This document shows, piece by piece, positions 40,639 through 53,148 of a stretch of DNA of 64,000 nucleotides. The notes below the pieces were generated by a model. It was not told where the DNA came from and did not search any database. It saw only the letters and a list, made by a program, of their open reading frames with translations. Numbering within the stretch: position 1 is the first letter of the stretch; each line of letters opens with the position of its first letter. This DNA is from Paraspadella gotoi (Eukaryota; Chaetognatha): positions 16,484,835 to 16,548,834 of the forward strand of contig CM119267.1 of assembly GCA_051294375.1 (NCBI GenBank), written 5' to 3'. The position numbers and the translations under genes were made by a program.

Positions 40639-42523
40639 GACTTTTGAAAACATAAAAAGACAGAAAAGCCACAGTAAGCGTAGAAAATTTGCATGAATAT
40701 TTGACAAAAAATCAAGAGAGAAGAAGAAAGAGATTGAAAAAAACAGTAAGAAGAGAGAGAGAGAGGAAGAAAGGAGAGAAGAGAAGTATGAGAGGGAGTA
40801 GAAGAAGATTGCGTACGAGAGAGAAAAAGAGAGGAGAAGAGAGAAAGAGACAATCAACATAGACGTAAATTGACTGGGGCAATAGCTGTTTGATGTGTCG
40901 AAAAAAAGAGTTCAAGGTTGGACTGGGAACTCGGAATTCTCCCGCAACAAAAAAAGACTAAAAAAGAGGCAGAAGAACCAAAAAAAAATTGATCTATAAA
41001 TTAGGAATTTACTAGGAGTAATGTACGATTGAAAGAATCCTTTTTGGGGGCCGCCCCTTGCCATATTCCTTTTTTATCAATTAAAAATTTCTATGAGTCG
41101 TATCGTGTTTTTTTCATTTCTCCTTGAAGAAAAAAATTTAAAATCAATTTCGCTTATTAAATTATATTTATCGTGCTGTTAAGACGGGTTAAAAGGAAAA
41201 ACGCTAAAAGAAATTAAATACAAAGTCTCTGTATGTCCGAACAATATAACGTTTGTTCTTTTTGGGGGGGGCGTTTAATTGTTTTCCTATTCGAAAAAAC
41301 CCAAGTTTTCGGGTTTTTCTTATTTCACCCTTGCGAAAGTCCTATAATCTCCTGACCCCCAAAACATAGTTCCGTTCGCCGTATCCAACCCAACTCTCGA
41401 GCCTGCGGTTCGCACGTCCATCTCCACTCATCTGCCCATTTTTCCTTTGACCTTCTTTCTCTTATCCCCTAATACCTAATTTTTTTTTCAGACTCTTTCT
41501 CCATATTTTACTTTTCCTCTCGATACGTTCTTTTACAATTTTACTTTTGTTTGCATATTGCGTTATATCTCCATATTTACTACCCTTTAAACTTTACCCA
41601 CTTTCTCTCGCCTTTATTTTAAGTAGCCTTTCCCCAAATTTCCTCCCACCCTACCCTTCATCGATCTTCCCTTTTCCCACCTTTTTTTTTTCCTGCATCT
41701 TCCCGGTCCGTTTTTAACTCTTCCACTGAAGTTCCTATGACAAACGCGAACCTTTAGATTTTGGCTTCGTGTTCTTCTGGGAACTTGGGCAGAAATTTGC
41801 CTTCACGGATTCATTCCCTCTTTGGTTCCTGGCCGAATTTTTCCGCTTCGTCAGAATTTGCCTTCACGGATTCATCCACTGCCCTCTTTGTTCCTGGCCG
41901 ACATTTTTGTTCAATCTCTATTCATTTTTTCGTAACTCCTTCAACAATGTTTCTTTTTATTTGGAAAAATTTTTGGTTGCAATAAATGATACAAAAATTT
42001 ACGTAAGGTTGCAATTACTCCTTTTATAAGAGGAATTTGCGTTGAAGTTCACTGATTCAGATGAGCCTCATTGTAACGGCTAAGCTTCGTAAAAACAGAT
42101 TCAAATTTTTCAAATCAAAAATTTAAACTGTAACGGTAAGTTTAAAGAAAAGCTCTTCTCAGTTCGATCAACACTAATTTCGCTGGATTATTTTTGAACA
42201 CGAACCTAAATTAAAAAAAAAAGTAATAAAGTGAATTTAAACAATGGATTCAGAAAAAAAACAAACGAACCAAAGCAACGTTCGTACATCATTATAAAAA
42301 CTTGCCCGCCCGCCGTCATCGTAGTTAAGAAGCCTTCGATTACAAATTTCCTATTTTCCCCACGCGTGAGAGGAAGAGAGAGAGAGAGAGGAGAGAGAAG
42401 AAGAGAGAGAGAGGAGAGAGAAGAGAGAGAGAGAGAAGAGAGACGAGAAGAAGAGAGAGAGAGAAGAGAAGAGAGAAGAGAAGACGCCAGACCATCTGTG
42501 TCTCTCTCTTCGTATCGCGCATT
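39430..42523. other. no confirmed gene; long pyrimidine-rich domain then AT-rich DNA
   Basis: 39430-39920 is almost all C and T (CTTCC units). 40560-40860 is GA-rich. 40870-42200 is unremarkable AT-rich DNA with an internal 40-bp duplication at about 41797-41895 (TTTGCCTTCACGGATTCAT repeated). Confidence 0.5.
39892..40290 (-). CDS. Lys/Arg/Glu-rich 132-residue ORF
   Basis: An ATG-initiated minus-strand frame on the purine-rich strand of a long pyrimidine-biased domain. The centre is more complex than its ends (HAVFYKNKIPITLKILVKYK; PGPCFHFGDRKKAILESF), while the last 15 residues are an Arg/Glu run. It would encode a soluble basic protein with no membrane segment. Purine bias lowers stop frequency on this strand, so this may be chance. 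No splice site or polyadenylation signal clearly frames it. Confidence 0.22.
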   Translation of the reverse strand: MEEQSELKSLDRTKKLEQEEGRKRKRRKPYQREHAVFYKNKIPITLKILVKYKKNSEMKKRRESDFASPSLPGPCFHFGDRKKAILESFGRKRGKEGMEVISEDECRKQEMGRNGRSGLEGERRKEEEEEGV

Positions 42524-42796
42524 ATGCAAACGAATGGCCTCGTCACGGCCCGGGACGTCGGACCGCCTCAGGATTATGCGCTCGTTCAGAAACCGGCGTC
42601 AAAACAATGAGGCTTAACATTTACCGCGGGTCGGCCCGAACGAATTAAAAAGAAACTCGCGTTCGTCCAGGGAACTTCGATCTGTGAACGCGGACTGCCT
42701 GCTGAGCAGAGAATCGCCCTTGGGGAATGCTGTGGTCGTCTTCTGTTGATGAGATTGTTTATTCTGTATTCGTTAATTCCATTTTTACTTTCGTGA
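42524..42796 (+). CDS. open frame interrupted by one in-frame TGA
   Basis: An ATG at 42524 opens 28 coding-like codons (MQTNGLVTARDVGPPQDYAL and on) that end at TGA 42608. The same frame then continues for 61 more codons to TGA 42794. Its middle is also coding-like (TAGRPERIKKKLAFVQGTSI), and its last 20 or so codons are hydrophobic and less convincing. The stretch is GC- and CpG-rich and lies between two interrupted GA tracts. The TGA could be a sequencing error, a decayed codon, an alternative exon boundary, or a chance join of two open stretches. No family is recognised and no acceptor was found upstream. Confidence 0.22.
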
Positions 42797-42969
42797 GACC
42801 AAAGAAGCTACAAATTGGAAAAAGGCTAGTCTCGAAAAAGAAAGTATACGTCTGCTTACTTTGGTTTCGAGATATCTTTTTCTTAGGAATTGGTGTGGAG
42901 AGAAAAAAAGAAGGTAGAAAAGCGGTGCAAAAGGAGAGAGAGAGAGAGAAGAGAGAGAGAGAAGAGAGG

Positions 42970-43029
<60 letters not shown>

Positions 43030-43385
43030 GAGAGGAATGAAAAGGGCAAAGATGCCGATTTGCGTCTTTGGTTCGAGTTTTTTATTCTTGGCTACTAATT
43101 CCTTCGACGACGACGAACGGACCCCCGGCTGGGGTCCAAATTCCTCGGCTCCAGAGGTTTGCCCCGGACGAAACGGATGGATCTGACTGAAAAAAAGTCT
43201 CCGTTCGAATTTTCTCGTTCGGCTGAACGTCCTCCTGCATAAAAGAAGATGGCGCTGCTCGGTTTCAAACCAACGTCCAGATCTTCTCGTCTGATCCTCC
43301 CATCTCCGCTGACCATCAAGATTTTTCGGGCCGAATAATTTTCCAAATTTCCAAAAGTCCCTAAAATTTTTCAAAGCTAATAAAT

Positions 43386-44100
43386 TAAGGATTAGTGATT
43401 TGAAGCGAGTGAAGATTAGGGTTAGGGGGAAAAGGCGTGAATGAATTCAGGGAGTTAACGGAAAAAATTAAATTTCAATAAAGGGTTAGCCAGTTAGGTT
43501 GCCAGTTAGGTTTACGAAGTTAGACTATTCTTAGGGTTAGGATAAGGGTTATGCAATTTATTAAAAAAAAATTAGGGTTAAATATTTAGGTTTAAAAACA
43601 CACCAAAAAAATACAAATACCAGCCCCAAATAATACATTCATTTAACTATTTTGTGATTCAGGAAACAGAATTGAGACGGCTTTTTTAGAAAAACAGGAT
43701 AAACAAAAGAGAGTGGAGATCCAAAATAAGGTCTTTCCCTTCCCTCTCTTTCAATTTAATTCTTATCGTCCGGGCCTCACTTCGGGCACCAGAATTTACA
43801 GACCCAGCTAACCCCCTCCCTGAAATTAGGGGTCACCGGTTCTTTTCCGCCGAACCCAACGTCGTTCTCAATATCTCGAAGCTTAATTTTAGATTAACGA
43901 AGACCCCTCGTCTTTTTCAAGAGGAGGGAGGGGGGGAAGGGGAAAGGGGGTAAAAAATATGAAAGCCGAAAACAAGATCTCAGAGGAAGTGAATAAGTCG
44001 TTTTAAATATACAGTGTGACATTCAGAGCTAGAAGGAAGAGAGAGAGGGAGAGGAGAAGGCGAGGAAGAGGAGAGAAGAAGAGAGAGCAGAGACGAAGCA
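43386..44100 (+). repeat. tandem duplication 3, unit 1
   Basis: Markers in order: GGATTAGTG, GATTAGGGTTAGGGGG, AAATTAGGGTTAAATATTTA, GTGATTCAGGAAACAGAATT, a GGGGG stretch, GTCGTTTTAAATATACAG and a GA tract. The same order follows in unit 2. No gene is seen. Confidence 0.6.
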
Positions 44101-44131
44101 TGCCATTAATTTTTCCAATGCCCCTAATTTC

Positions 44132-44880
44132 AGCTTAAATTAAGGATAGGATTTGGGATTAGGGTTACAAGGGGAAAAGGTGAAATCATGAATAAGGTGT
44201 GTTTAAGTGAATTATATTTAAATATAATAGGTTAAGAGGTATAAGGTCTACGGAGTTAGGGTTAGAGGTTAGAATACCATAGGTCTGTTAGGTTTGTGAT
44301 AAAGGGATCTATGGCATATTATTAAAATAAAAGATTAGGGTTAAATATTTTTATATTTGGTTTTAAAATAAATCTTGAATAAATTATTAAATACTCTAAT
44401 TATAATAAGTATAACTATTTGTGATTAAAGGTACTCAAAGAAATTTGAGGCGCTTTTTAAGAAATAGGTTAACCTCACTTCGTCGTAACGGCTCCCTTTT
44501 CTCCCTAGTCAGTAGTAATTGTGTTAAATTCATCCTCCCTTGTTTGTTTGCCCTTTTTCCTTTGATATGGTCACTTCTTCAACTTCCTGATTCTTTTCGA
44601 CTCTTTGTTTTCAATCAGAGTTTGGTTTCGTCTCATATCTCGACAGCTTTATTAAAATTAAGATTATTAACAGAGTAAGACCTTTCGTTCTTTTCCATAG
44701 TAGGAGTGGGAGGGGGTGGAAGCGGGAGAAGTGACGGGTAAATATGAAGCGAAAACTGAGGAGCGTGAAAAAGGCGTTTTAATACAGTTTCTGAATTAAG
44801 GGCTAGAGGGAGAGAGAGAGAGGAGAGAGAGAGAATAGAGAGAGAGAGAAGAGAAGACGAGACGAGAGAGGAGTAGCAGT
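44132..44880 (+). repeat. tandem duplication 3, unit 2
   Basis: It repeats the unit 1 markers (GATTAGGGTTA, GATTAGGGTTAAATATTT, GTGATTAAAGGTACTCAAAG, GGCGTTTTAATACAG, GA tract), clearly more diverged than the other two duplications. No gene is seen. Confidence 0.6.
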
Positions 44881-45810
44881 AATTTTGTACTGGCATTTAT
44901 TTAAAAACGCCCAGGTCCATCCGCCTGGGTCCTTCGCACTGTGACCCTCGGGTGTGCTTGGCCGGCGTCTTTCGTCTGAAGGAGGCGATCGGCTCTTTTG
45001 GATGAAAAAAAATCGGGGAATTTAAGGTTGCGAATCTCGAGCTACAGGTCAGAAGCAAAAAAAAGGAGGAAAGAATCGTTTCTTCCTCCTCCATCAGCTT
45101 TTTTTATATTTTTCTTTTTTTAATTTCTTTTTATTTTTTCTTTTGTTCGATGGCGTCGCCGAAAGAGACGCTCGGGGTAACACTTTGGCTCTCTTTTTTT
45201 GGACTGTCATTCAAGACTTAGGAAGGAGCAAGATTTTTTTTAATTTTAAATTTCTTTTTTCTATATTTCTAAGCGTCGCAAACTCGAGACCGTGCACCCT
45301 AGTTAACAGTTCCATACCTATCCCCCCTGGATACAGGTAGTTTCTTTCTATCTCTTCTGTCTCTCTCTCTCTCCTCTCTCCTCTCTTTATCTTGCGGTGG
45401 TCAGAGAGGATAAAACAATGATTCTTTTTTCATTACGTTCCTCTATCGTTCTCTGCACTCGTCTTCCCTTCTGAATACATCGATCTCATTCTCTTCTTTC
45501 TTTACATCGTCCAAACTCTCTCGGTCGTCTACAATATAATATTCTTCATTGTGGCGCGGTCTCTTCCTCCTGCTTCGTTTCTCTTGAGTCGCTATCCTGA
45601 AAAAAAAAATAAATCTTCTTTGGCGGGATTCCTAAAATGTACGTGATCCAAATGTCACTTCCCTCGATCATTAATTCCTCCCTCTTTTTTTTTTCTTCGG
45701 GGGTCTTAAATTCGTCTAGGTCAAAAACTAGAGGTCGAGTCTCTCCTTTCCTTTCCTTCCTCTTCTCTCTCATTCTCTTCTCTCGTCATCTCGTCTCTCT
45801 CTCCTCTCCT

Positions 45811-45843
<33 letters not shown>

Positions 45844-47062
45844 GAGAGAACTCTGTATCCAGGGGGGAGAGGTTGGGCGTTAATAGGTGCACGTCGAGTT
45901 TGCGACGTTTGAAATAAGAAAAAAAGAAATTAAATTAAAAGATGAAAGATCGAAGAGGAAACATCTGTGGGCGACATCGCAGGTGCGAAGGACCACAGAC
46001 CTCGATCACGACGGCGACGATGAAAAAAAAACTTAGAAAACCATTATTAAAACAAACAAAAAAACAAACAAACAAACAATTTAAACAATTACTACAACTA
46101 GGAGAAAGGACCCAGAGACTAAAAAAAATAAAAAGATTGAAAAAGAAAGTTTAAAAAAAATTGAATTGATGGGGGCCATAGACTTTGTTAGGTTAGCTTT
46201 TAAGATTCTTGGCGACGATAAGAATTAAATTGAAAGAGATTGGATCTCCACTCTTTTTTGTTGGGGGGGAGGGAGGGGGGAGTGTGATGTGAGGACAGGA
46301 GGGGGAGAGGGTGGACGGAGAGGGTGGGGGGAGAGGAGAAGCGGGTCAAAGGTGACTGTGGAAGAAACAAACTAAAAGCTGATGTGAAAAAAAAAGATGT
46401 AAAAGGAAAAGGAAGATCTAAGAATATAGAAATTAAGTAAGCGAGAATTTATCAATATAGAATATGATTTTTTATGAAATTAAAGGGTTGTACCAGTTAA
46501 TCCGCCAGAGCGGAACCGAACTTTAAATGAGTGTGATGAGCATAAAAGCGAATCAGCGCTGCAGCGGGAAAAAAAAAAGAGAAGGAACGGAAAAATTGAG
46601 TAAGTGAGACGAGTAGGGAAAAGATCTAAAAAAAGAGTAGGGCGTTAATCGATGATGGCGCCAGAAGGGAAAGCCTGAAAGGTAAGGGACCGAAAAGTAT
46701 CCGACGAATCCAAAGCTTGGGGAAAAAAGGATGGTGGTTGAACCAAATTAAAACCGAGTTGTTGCCCTCAGTGAAAGTGACGTCAGAGGAAATGTGAAAG
46801 CGGATCAGAGAGAGAGANNNNNNNNNNNNNNNNNNNNNNNNNNNNNNNNNNNNNNNNNNNNNNNNNNNNNNNNNNNNNNNNNNNNNNNNNNNNNNNNNNN
46901 NNNNNNNNNNNNNNNNNNNNNNNNNNNNNNNNNNNNNNNNNNNNNNNNNNNNNNNNNNNNNNNNNNNNNNNNNNNNNNNNNNNNNNTGCGAAGCGTGGTG
47001 CTTGTGTAAGTCGACTGCGGAATTTGTATTTGGAAATCAGTTTTCAATCAAATTCGCGCGAC

Positions 47063-47146
47063 GAACAGAACAGAACAGAACAGAACAGAACAGAACAGAA
47101 CAGAACAGAACAGAACAGAACAGAACAGAACAGAACAGAAAAGAAC
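47063..47146 (+). repeat. (AGAAC)n pentamer microsatellite
   Basis: About 16 near-perfect units of a 5-base repeat. It lies 77 bases after a 169-N gap. Confidence 0.9.
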
Positions 47147-47577
47147 AATCTGATCAGGGTTTGATTTCGAGAAACGTTCGAGATCAAGAGAGAAAAAGAA
47201 AAAAAAAAATTCTGATTTAAAAAAAAGAAAAATTGTGGAAGCGAAAACTCGAGGAAAAGTGAAGCGTCGAAGGTGAGGTTCGTCGTTTATCGCGTTGAGG
47301 GAAAGGCAATTCGATTTGAGGGAAACGACGACGACGACGAGGACGACTACAACGACGACGACGACATTAACCGCGACCGAGACGTCCTTAACGACTGCGG
47401 AAACGACGAGTACGACGAGATCGTCGACGACGACGTTAACAACGTCGCCAGTAACGACGAATCGGCCGATGACAAAGATGAAGACGACGACGACGGCGAC
47501 AAACGAAATCCTGCAAGAATGGAAATCCCAGCGGCGGGCGAAACCGAGTTGATTAGAATTCCAAACTCCTTTTCCTC

Positions 47578-47579
<2 letters not shown>

Positions 47580-47656
<77 letters not shown>
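47580..47656 (+). repeat. (CT)n microsatellite
   Basis: Perfect run, preceded at 47325-47490 by a degenerate GAC/AAC trinucleotide tract. Confidence 0.95.
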
Positions 47657-47660
<4 letters not shown>

Positions 47661-48118
47661 CTTTAACCAAAATTTAAAAAAACCTCGGTCTGAGCGAAAG
47701 AAGGGAAATATTCCCCGAACAGAAATCATCATTTTACGTCGGTCGGCGTTACGCCAGCGTCGGCGGTATCGGCGACGCCATCTCGCGGCGTCTATCGCCG
47801 TCAAGGGCGCCGTTTTTTGATTGACGGCGTCTTTCTATGATTATCCTTTATCCGCGGGAGAGCCGGGGCCGTATTTCGCGAGGAAGACGCCAGGGGAGCG
47901 ATTGAGCCGAGAGAAGTGGAACAAAAGGGCAATCCGATGATCTTCTTTTACAAAATGATCAACTCTCGTCAAAGAAATAAAACGGAATTAATTTATTTCG
48001 TTTTTGTAATTTAATTCAATTTTGTTCTTTAATTTATCGTCAAGCACCGTCACCGTCACTCATAAGTGATAAAAAAATAGTACGCATTTAATCAGTTGTT
48101 GAAGTAATTCCAAACTAC

Positions 48119-48308
48119 TTATGAAATTGGTACAACCAATATAAAAATTATCCATTCATTTAATAAATAAGCTATCTTGCCCCTGACTTTGGACAGGCTT
48201 TGGTGGTTTAAGGCCTCCATCACTCTTACAAGATAATGACATAGCAGGTCACTGCAAGCTTTCAATCAAGACTCTCTCACAGTCTCGTTTATTCACTCCC
48301 AGAGTACC
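48119..48308 (+). mobile_element. dispersed repeat, copy C
   Basis: It starts ATGAAATTGGTACAACCAAT and follows copy D almost base for base through GCTTTCAATCAAG. It then runs on with CTCTCACAGTCTCGTTT, a tail shared with copy B but absent from D. The family unit is therefore about 175-190 bp. No target duplication is obvious. Confidence 0.6.
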
Positions 48309-49258
48309 TGGCTTCCCTATCAATGAAGTGGTATAATATTTCAAAGAATGTTTCAATTGTATTTTAATAGACGACGTCTTCAATGTTTTTTTAAAAAATT
48401 TTTATGCAGAAATACAGATTAGGTGAAGTGAGTCAATCTAGAACATCAACAAAAAAAAACACACGAAATCGTTCTACCTGATTTATTTTTGTTAAAAAAA
48501 AAGATTTGGGTGACGAAAAAAGCGAAAACGATAATAAAATCCATAAATAAACTTGGGGAAACAACCGAAACAAAACAAGAACGAAAACAAAGGCCGTTTC
48601 TTTTTTTTCATAATACGAAAAAGAGAAAGAAAGAAAAAAAAGGTCCCGTCATTGGACCATAAAATGTTTTTTTTTTTCACCGCGTACGAGAAGGAAGACG
48701 CGATTTTAAAAGAAATAAAAATAAATGGGTTTCGTCACACCAGGGGACGGAGGTTCCTTCGAGGAAAAAAAGGAGAGGTTGTTAAGAAACTCTTTCTTCG
48801 CCACGCGGAAGAGAAGAAAGAGAGAAAGAGAGAAAGAAAGAAAGAGAGAAAGAGAGAAAGAAAGAGAGAAAGAAAAAAAGAAAGAAATATATAAAAAAAT
48901 AAACAAACTCAATTTAGAATTAAAAACAAAATAACTGAAAGAACGAAGAAAGAAAGATTAAAAAAGAAAGAAAAAAAAAGAAAAACGGGAAGAAAGATCG
49001 TTACGTTCGTGAGTGAGAAAAAAAGTAGGTGATGCCGTCACTGTCGTCGTTGTCGTCGTCGTTGTCGTCGTTATTGTGGTCGTTATCACCGTCGTTTCTT
49101 TTTCTCTTTCGTCGTTATTGTCGTTCGTCATTATCATCGTTTCTGTTCACGGTTTTTTTGTTTTTTTTTTGTATTGTGGTTTTCATGATTGCGATTGTCG
49201 TCATGACTATCGATCCAGGCCACCGTATTCGTGTTCACGTTCTGTGTCATCTTTGTTG

Positions 49259-49440
49259 TTATCATCATCATCATCATCATCATNNNNNNNNNNATCATCA
49301 TCATCATCATCATCATATCATCACTTTCATCATCAGCATCGGCTTATTTGTAAACGACATTTAAAATATCAGCATTTACTCTCGTATTATCATGACGGTG
49401 ATCATCATCATCATCATCATCATCATCATCGTCATCATCG
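49259..49440 (+). repeat. (ATC)n tracts around a 10-N gap
   Basis: ATC repeats at 49259-49318, broken by 10 N at 49284-49293, and again at 49400-49440. The upstream part (49040-49160) is GTC/GTT-rich. Confidence 0.9.
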
Positions 49441-49678
49441 TCGTCGTCATTGCAAACCTCACCCCTTCCAGAGAGACCAGTTTCTTTCCCCTTTTGTGTC
49501 TGAAGGGAAAGAATGAGATGACGTCACGAGAAAAAAAAAAGAAGAAAAAAATGGAAGAAAATCCAGGAGAATCATTAAGAGGCGTTGGAACCAGGTGAGA
49601 CAAATAATGAAAGGGGATTTGCGAACCCGCGGCAAAAACTTGATGAAGGCCGAAGTCAGAAAGAAGGGGCGGCGGGGA

Positions 49679-49680
<2 letters not shown>

Positions 49681-49768
<88 letters not shown>
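49681..49768 (+). repeat. (GA)n microsatellite
   Basis: Perfect run of about 44 units. GC-rich DNA follows to about 50100, with a donor-like AAAG|GTAAGG near 50096 but no clear exon. Confidence 0.95.
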
Positions 49769-49770
<2 letters not shown>

Positions 49771-50473
49771 GTCGCGGAAGTCTGAATTGGACGAGGCTTC
49801 AGAGTAGGATATGAAAGGCTTGTGGCGTTTCAGAACCGCGGCGTCCGAGGGCGGTATGCGTTGTGGCGCGGCGTTGTTCGATAGTGCGACGTAAAGCGGC
49901 GTCCCGCGTGGAGCGTCGAGTGTTTTATGGAAAAAGGATCAGGTGGGCTGCGGACGTGGAATGCTCAAAGGCAGAGGTCGCTCCTCGTTCTCGTTCGGGG
50001 CCGCGTTAACCTCGATTTCTCAACGCGAATATTTGGGGTCTTTTTAGTCAGAAGGAGAAAGAGTGAGGAGGCCGAAGGAAATGTGAGGCAGAGAAAGGTA
50101 AGGGAAGAATAATTACGAATCATGGAAAACAAATTCAGGGATCATTATGTTGGAAAAACAAAAGTCGGCGACGACAACAAGGATCGAAAATATCACAAAC
50201 TCGTGTTGTCGACACAGGATTTTCTTCCTTTTTTTTTAAAATCCGAAATCAAGACAAGAAAAGTTTTCTTGACGGTGAAAACGTCAAAACAACTTTTTAA
50301 AAATAAAAATGGGAATCTGAGAAAAAAGGATGCGGCGGCGGATTATGATGTCAGATAAGTGAAAAAAAAAATTAGTAAGTTTTTATCGCATTCGTAAATA
50401 CTTTTTACATATGTTTACTAATGCCTAATCGTTCACGAAAGGTAAATATTGCGTAATATTTCCATTTTTTAAG

Positions 50474-50786
50474 ACAAAAATTCCCTCATATTTAGAAAAA
50501 GGTTCGATCACTCCTTCGGTTTCTATGTCTCGTCAAATTCGCTGAGTGACAATTCGGAAGCTTGGACGAGATCACAAGAAGGCTTTTGCAATCACGGAAA
50601 AGGCTTTGACGATAATGAAATTAGTTTTCGACGATGCGCAGAGAACATTCCCGACGCCGCAAAAATGAGCCAGATCTATTTACGAAACTTGATTTCCTCT
50701 TCGGGAGACACGTGGCAGACGCTCGCTGTGAAGAAGGATATATCCTTGCTTTTCTATGTTGACAAAATCAAAGACGCCGCCGCCGC

Positions 50787-50821
<35 letters not shown>

Positions 50822-50940
50822 TCAACAACTTTTCTAAAAAAAAAAGCCAACCTTTTCAAGGAGACGAGGACAAAGGATTTTTCCATGGGAATCGAAAAAA
50901 AAAAAAAACGAGGCGCATAAATGACAAAAAAGTGTTTTGA
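50474..50940 (+). CDS. candidate terminal exon or small gene with an 11-Asp run
   Basis: A plus-strand frame is free of stops from 50473 to the TGA ending at 50940 (155 codons). It opens right at a plausible acceptor, ATTTCCATTTTTTAAG, with a TACTAAT branch-like sequence upstream. The predicted protein is mixed and coding-like: an N-terminal stretch with Phe, Arg, Ser and Asn, then MSQIYLRNLISSSGDTWQTL, a short Ala run, about eleven consecutive Asp encoded by a GAC tract, and a basic tail rich in Lys and Arg. The internal ATG at 50665 has an AAAATG context, so a shorter 91-residue start is also possible. No domain is recognised and no AATAAA follows closely. The Asp tract is a microsatellite expansion, but about 100 codons upstream of it are not repeat-derived, which argues against a pure artefact. 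It could also be an unspliced chance frame. Confidence 0.42.
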
Positions 50941-51934
50941 CACTTTTCGATTTTTTTTTTAAGTCGACGTTTCAAGAAATTGGTTTTTATTTTTTTTTAT
51001 ACTTTTTTTGTTGTTGAAAAGATGGAAAGAAAAAATAAGTTTACCGTTCGAGTGCGAGAGGCAAAGACCGGAAGAAATGGAAGGAATGAGTGGATTGGGG
51101 GGGAGGGGGAGGGGAAGCGGAGGAAAGAGAGGAAGGGAGGAAAGAAAAGAGGGGAGGTAAATGAAAAAGGAATGAAAGAAAGGAAAGGAACTAGATGGAA
51201 TTATACAAATTGAAGACAGGAAAGTAGAAACAAGATAAAGGTACATACTACATAAAGAAGAAACAACTGAAATAAAGAGCGTAATTTTAAATAATAAAAG
51301 TTCAAACAAAGGAGAAAGGGGGTTAAAAAGAAAACTAAGTATAATATATATAGGGAGAGAAAAAGTATAAAAGAAAGGAACATCAAAATAATAGAAAAAG
51401 CAAAAAAAAAAAAATAATAAGAACAAATATTTCTGTGAATACGTAAGGTAGAAAGAAAACTGAATGCAAAAGAAAAGGAAAAAAAAAACCCGTGACTCTC
51501 GTCTCTGTCCCACGTAAATGGCATAAAGATAAAAGGAGGCGAAATAACATTCATCATTTAATGTTCTGAAAAATATACTGACGCGGCGGAGACCGAAAGA
51601 AAAAAAAGAGAAGTGAAAAAGTGGGTAACAAAGATCATCGGAGATTTATGAGGCCGCGGAAAGGACGTTCGGCGGTCGAGGCCCCGCCGGGCATAACAGT
51701 CCTACCCTGCCGCCATGCTACCATGCCTCGCGTTCCACCCTGTCTTACTATTCTCAAGACCTTTTTCTCCCTTTTCGCTTTCTTTCCCTTCACTCTGTCT
51801 CCTAGTAAACAAAGACTCCACCCCCGATATTTTCTCGCTTCGTCGTCGTCGTCGTCGTCGTTGCGACGAAAAATGAGTTTTTGCTCTTCCGTTTTATTTA
51901 TTTATGTTTCATGCTCGACGTCACCGGCAGGCTT

Positions 51935-51967
<33 letters not shown>

Positions 51968-52285
51968 ACGACGCATTGAGTTTATCTGACGCACAGAAAA
52001 AAACAATAACGAAGATGATGGTTTACGTCAGATATAAAATACATTCTTATATAACTTTCTCGATACGAAAATATGGGTTGAAAACACGGAGATAAATGAA
52101 GAAACAAAGCGTCGACGACGACGACGATAATAAAGACGACGACGCTCAGGCTGACGAACTTATAACCTAGATCAACGCTAGACGACGCCGCAGTCGCCAA
52201 ACTCACATCCGGCATCGTCAATCGATCTCTCATTCTTACCAAAAAGAAGATAATAAAGCGCGAATAAAGATATAAAAAGAAGGGA

Positions 52286-52328
<43 letters not shown>

Positions 52329-52344
52329 GAGAGAGAGAGAGGAG

Positions 52345-52392
<48 letters not shown>

Positions 52393-53148
52393 AAGAAGAG
52401 ACATGGTCGCACGACGTCATTTGAGCCAAGAAATTTCCTTTTGACGTCAGAGTTACTGAGCGTCGGTCAGGTATTGCGAAGGCGGAAAGAGACGACCGCC
52501 GGCGACCTGTTCGATCGAGTGGGAGTTTTTTTGATGCGGAGCTAATTTTGGATTTTTTATGACGGTTTATGCGGCTTTGCGATGTAACGTGAGAAAGACC
52601 GTTTCTAGCTAATGGTAAGCACGTTTAGGTATGATTTTAAACATGGATTATGCCGCGTTTTAGGAGTTTTAAGTTGAAAGAGTCTGTACCTCGAATGCTC
52701 TTTTCCTGGAGGGAGTGCATTAGTTGTGACGTATTTTAGCGCCCTTTGCCGAAAACAGTTATTTCTTTCGTTACGGTCGTCTGCATTATCGTTATCGTCG
52801 TCGTTGTCGTCGTCGTCGTCGTCGTTCTCCTCGACTATCGTATACTCACTTTCCGATCGCAACGCGGGCGTCAACTCCCACGTGATTTCCAACGAGGATT
52901 TCCGCCACTCTTCTCCTTCACTCCTTTCCAATTCACTCTCTCTCTCTCTCCCTTCACTCCCCCTTCTCTCTCCCCCCCGCCCTTCCTCATTCACCTCCCA
53001 CGTTTTCCCTCAACAAACGCGATTCATGGCGCTCGAACATCTTTTATGAGACCCAATTTTCTCAAATTACCTCCGTTGGGACGGCGACGCGGATGACGCC
53101 CACGACGCCGCCGAATATTCGCCCCGACGCCGGGCGTAAAAACGCCGA
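50941..53148. other. no confirmed gene; AT-rich then GAC and GA tracts
   Basis: GTC/GAC tracts at 51840-51864, 51936-51965, 52104-52145 and 52790-52830. A broken GA tract lies at 52290-52388. Confidence 0.55.

Larger units (their letters stand above)
44881..48118. other. no gene seen; GA, GAC and AGAAC repeats
   Basis: Includes a G-rich block 46260-46340, a 169-N gap at 46818-46986, and trinucleotide tracts whose frames are Asp/Thr/Val runs. Confidence 0.6.

Noticed and set aside
43413-44342. Telomeric TTAGGG repeats
   Set aside because: TTAGGG words are scattered singly or in pairs, not in tandem.
47273-47677. 134-codon Asp-rich plus ORF
   Set aside because: Mostly GAC/AAC trinucleotide repeat followed by CT repeat; the minus strand gives an equally long Val-rich frame.
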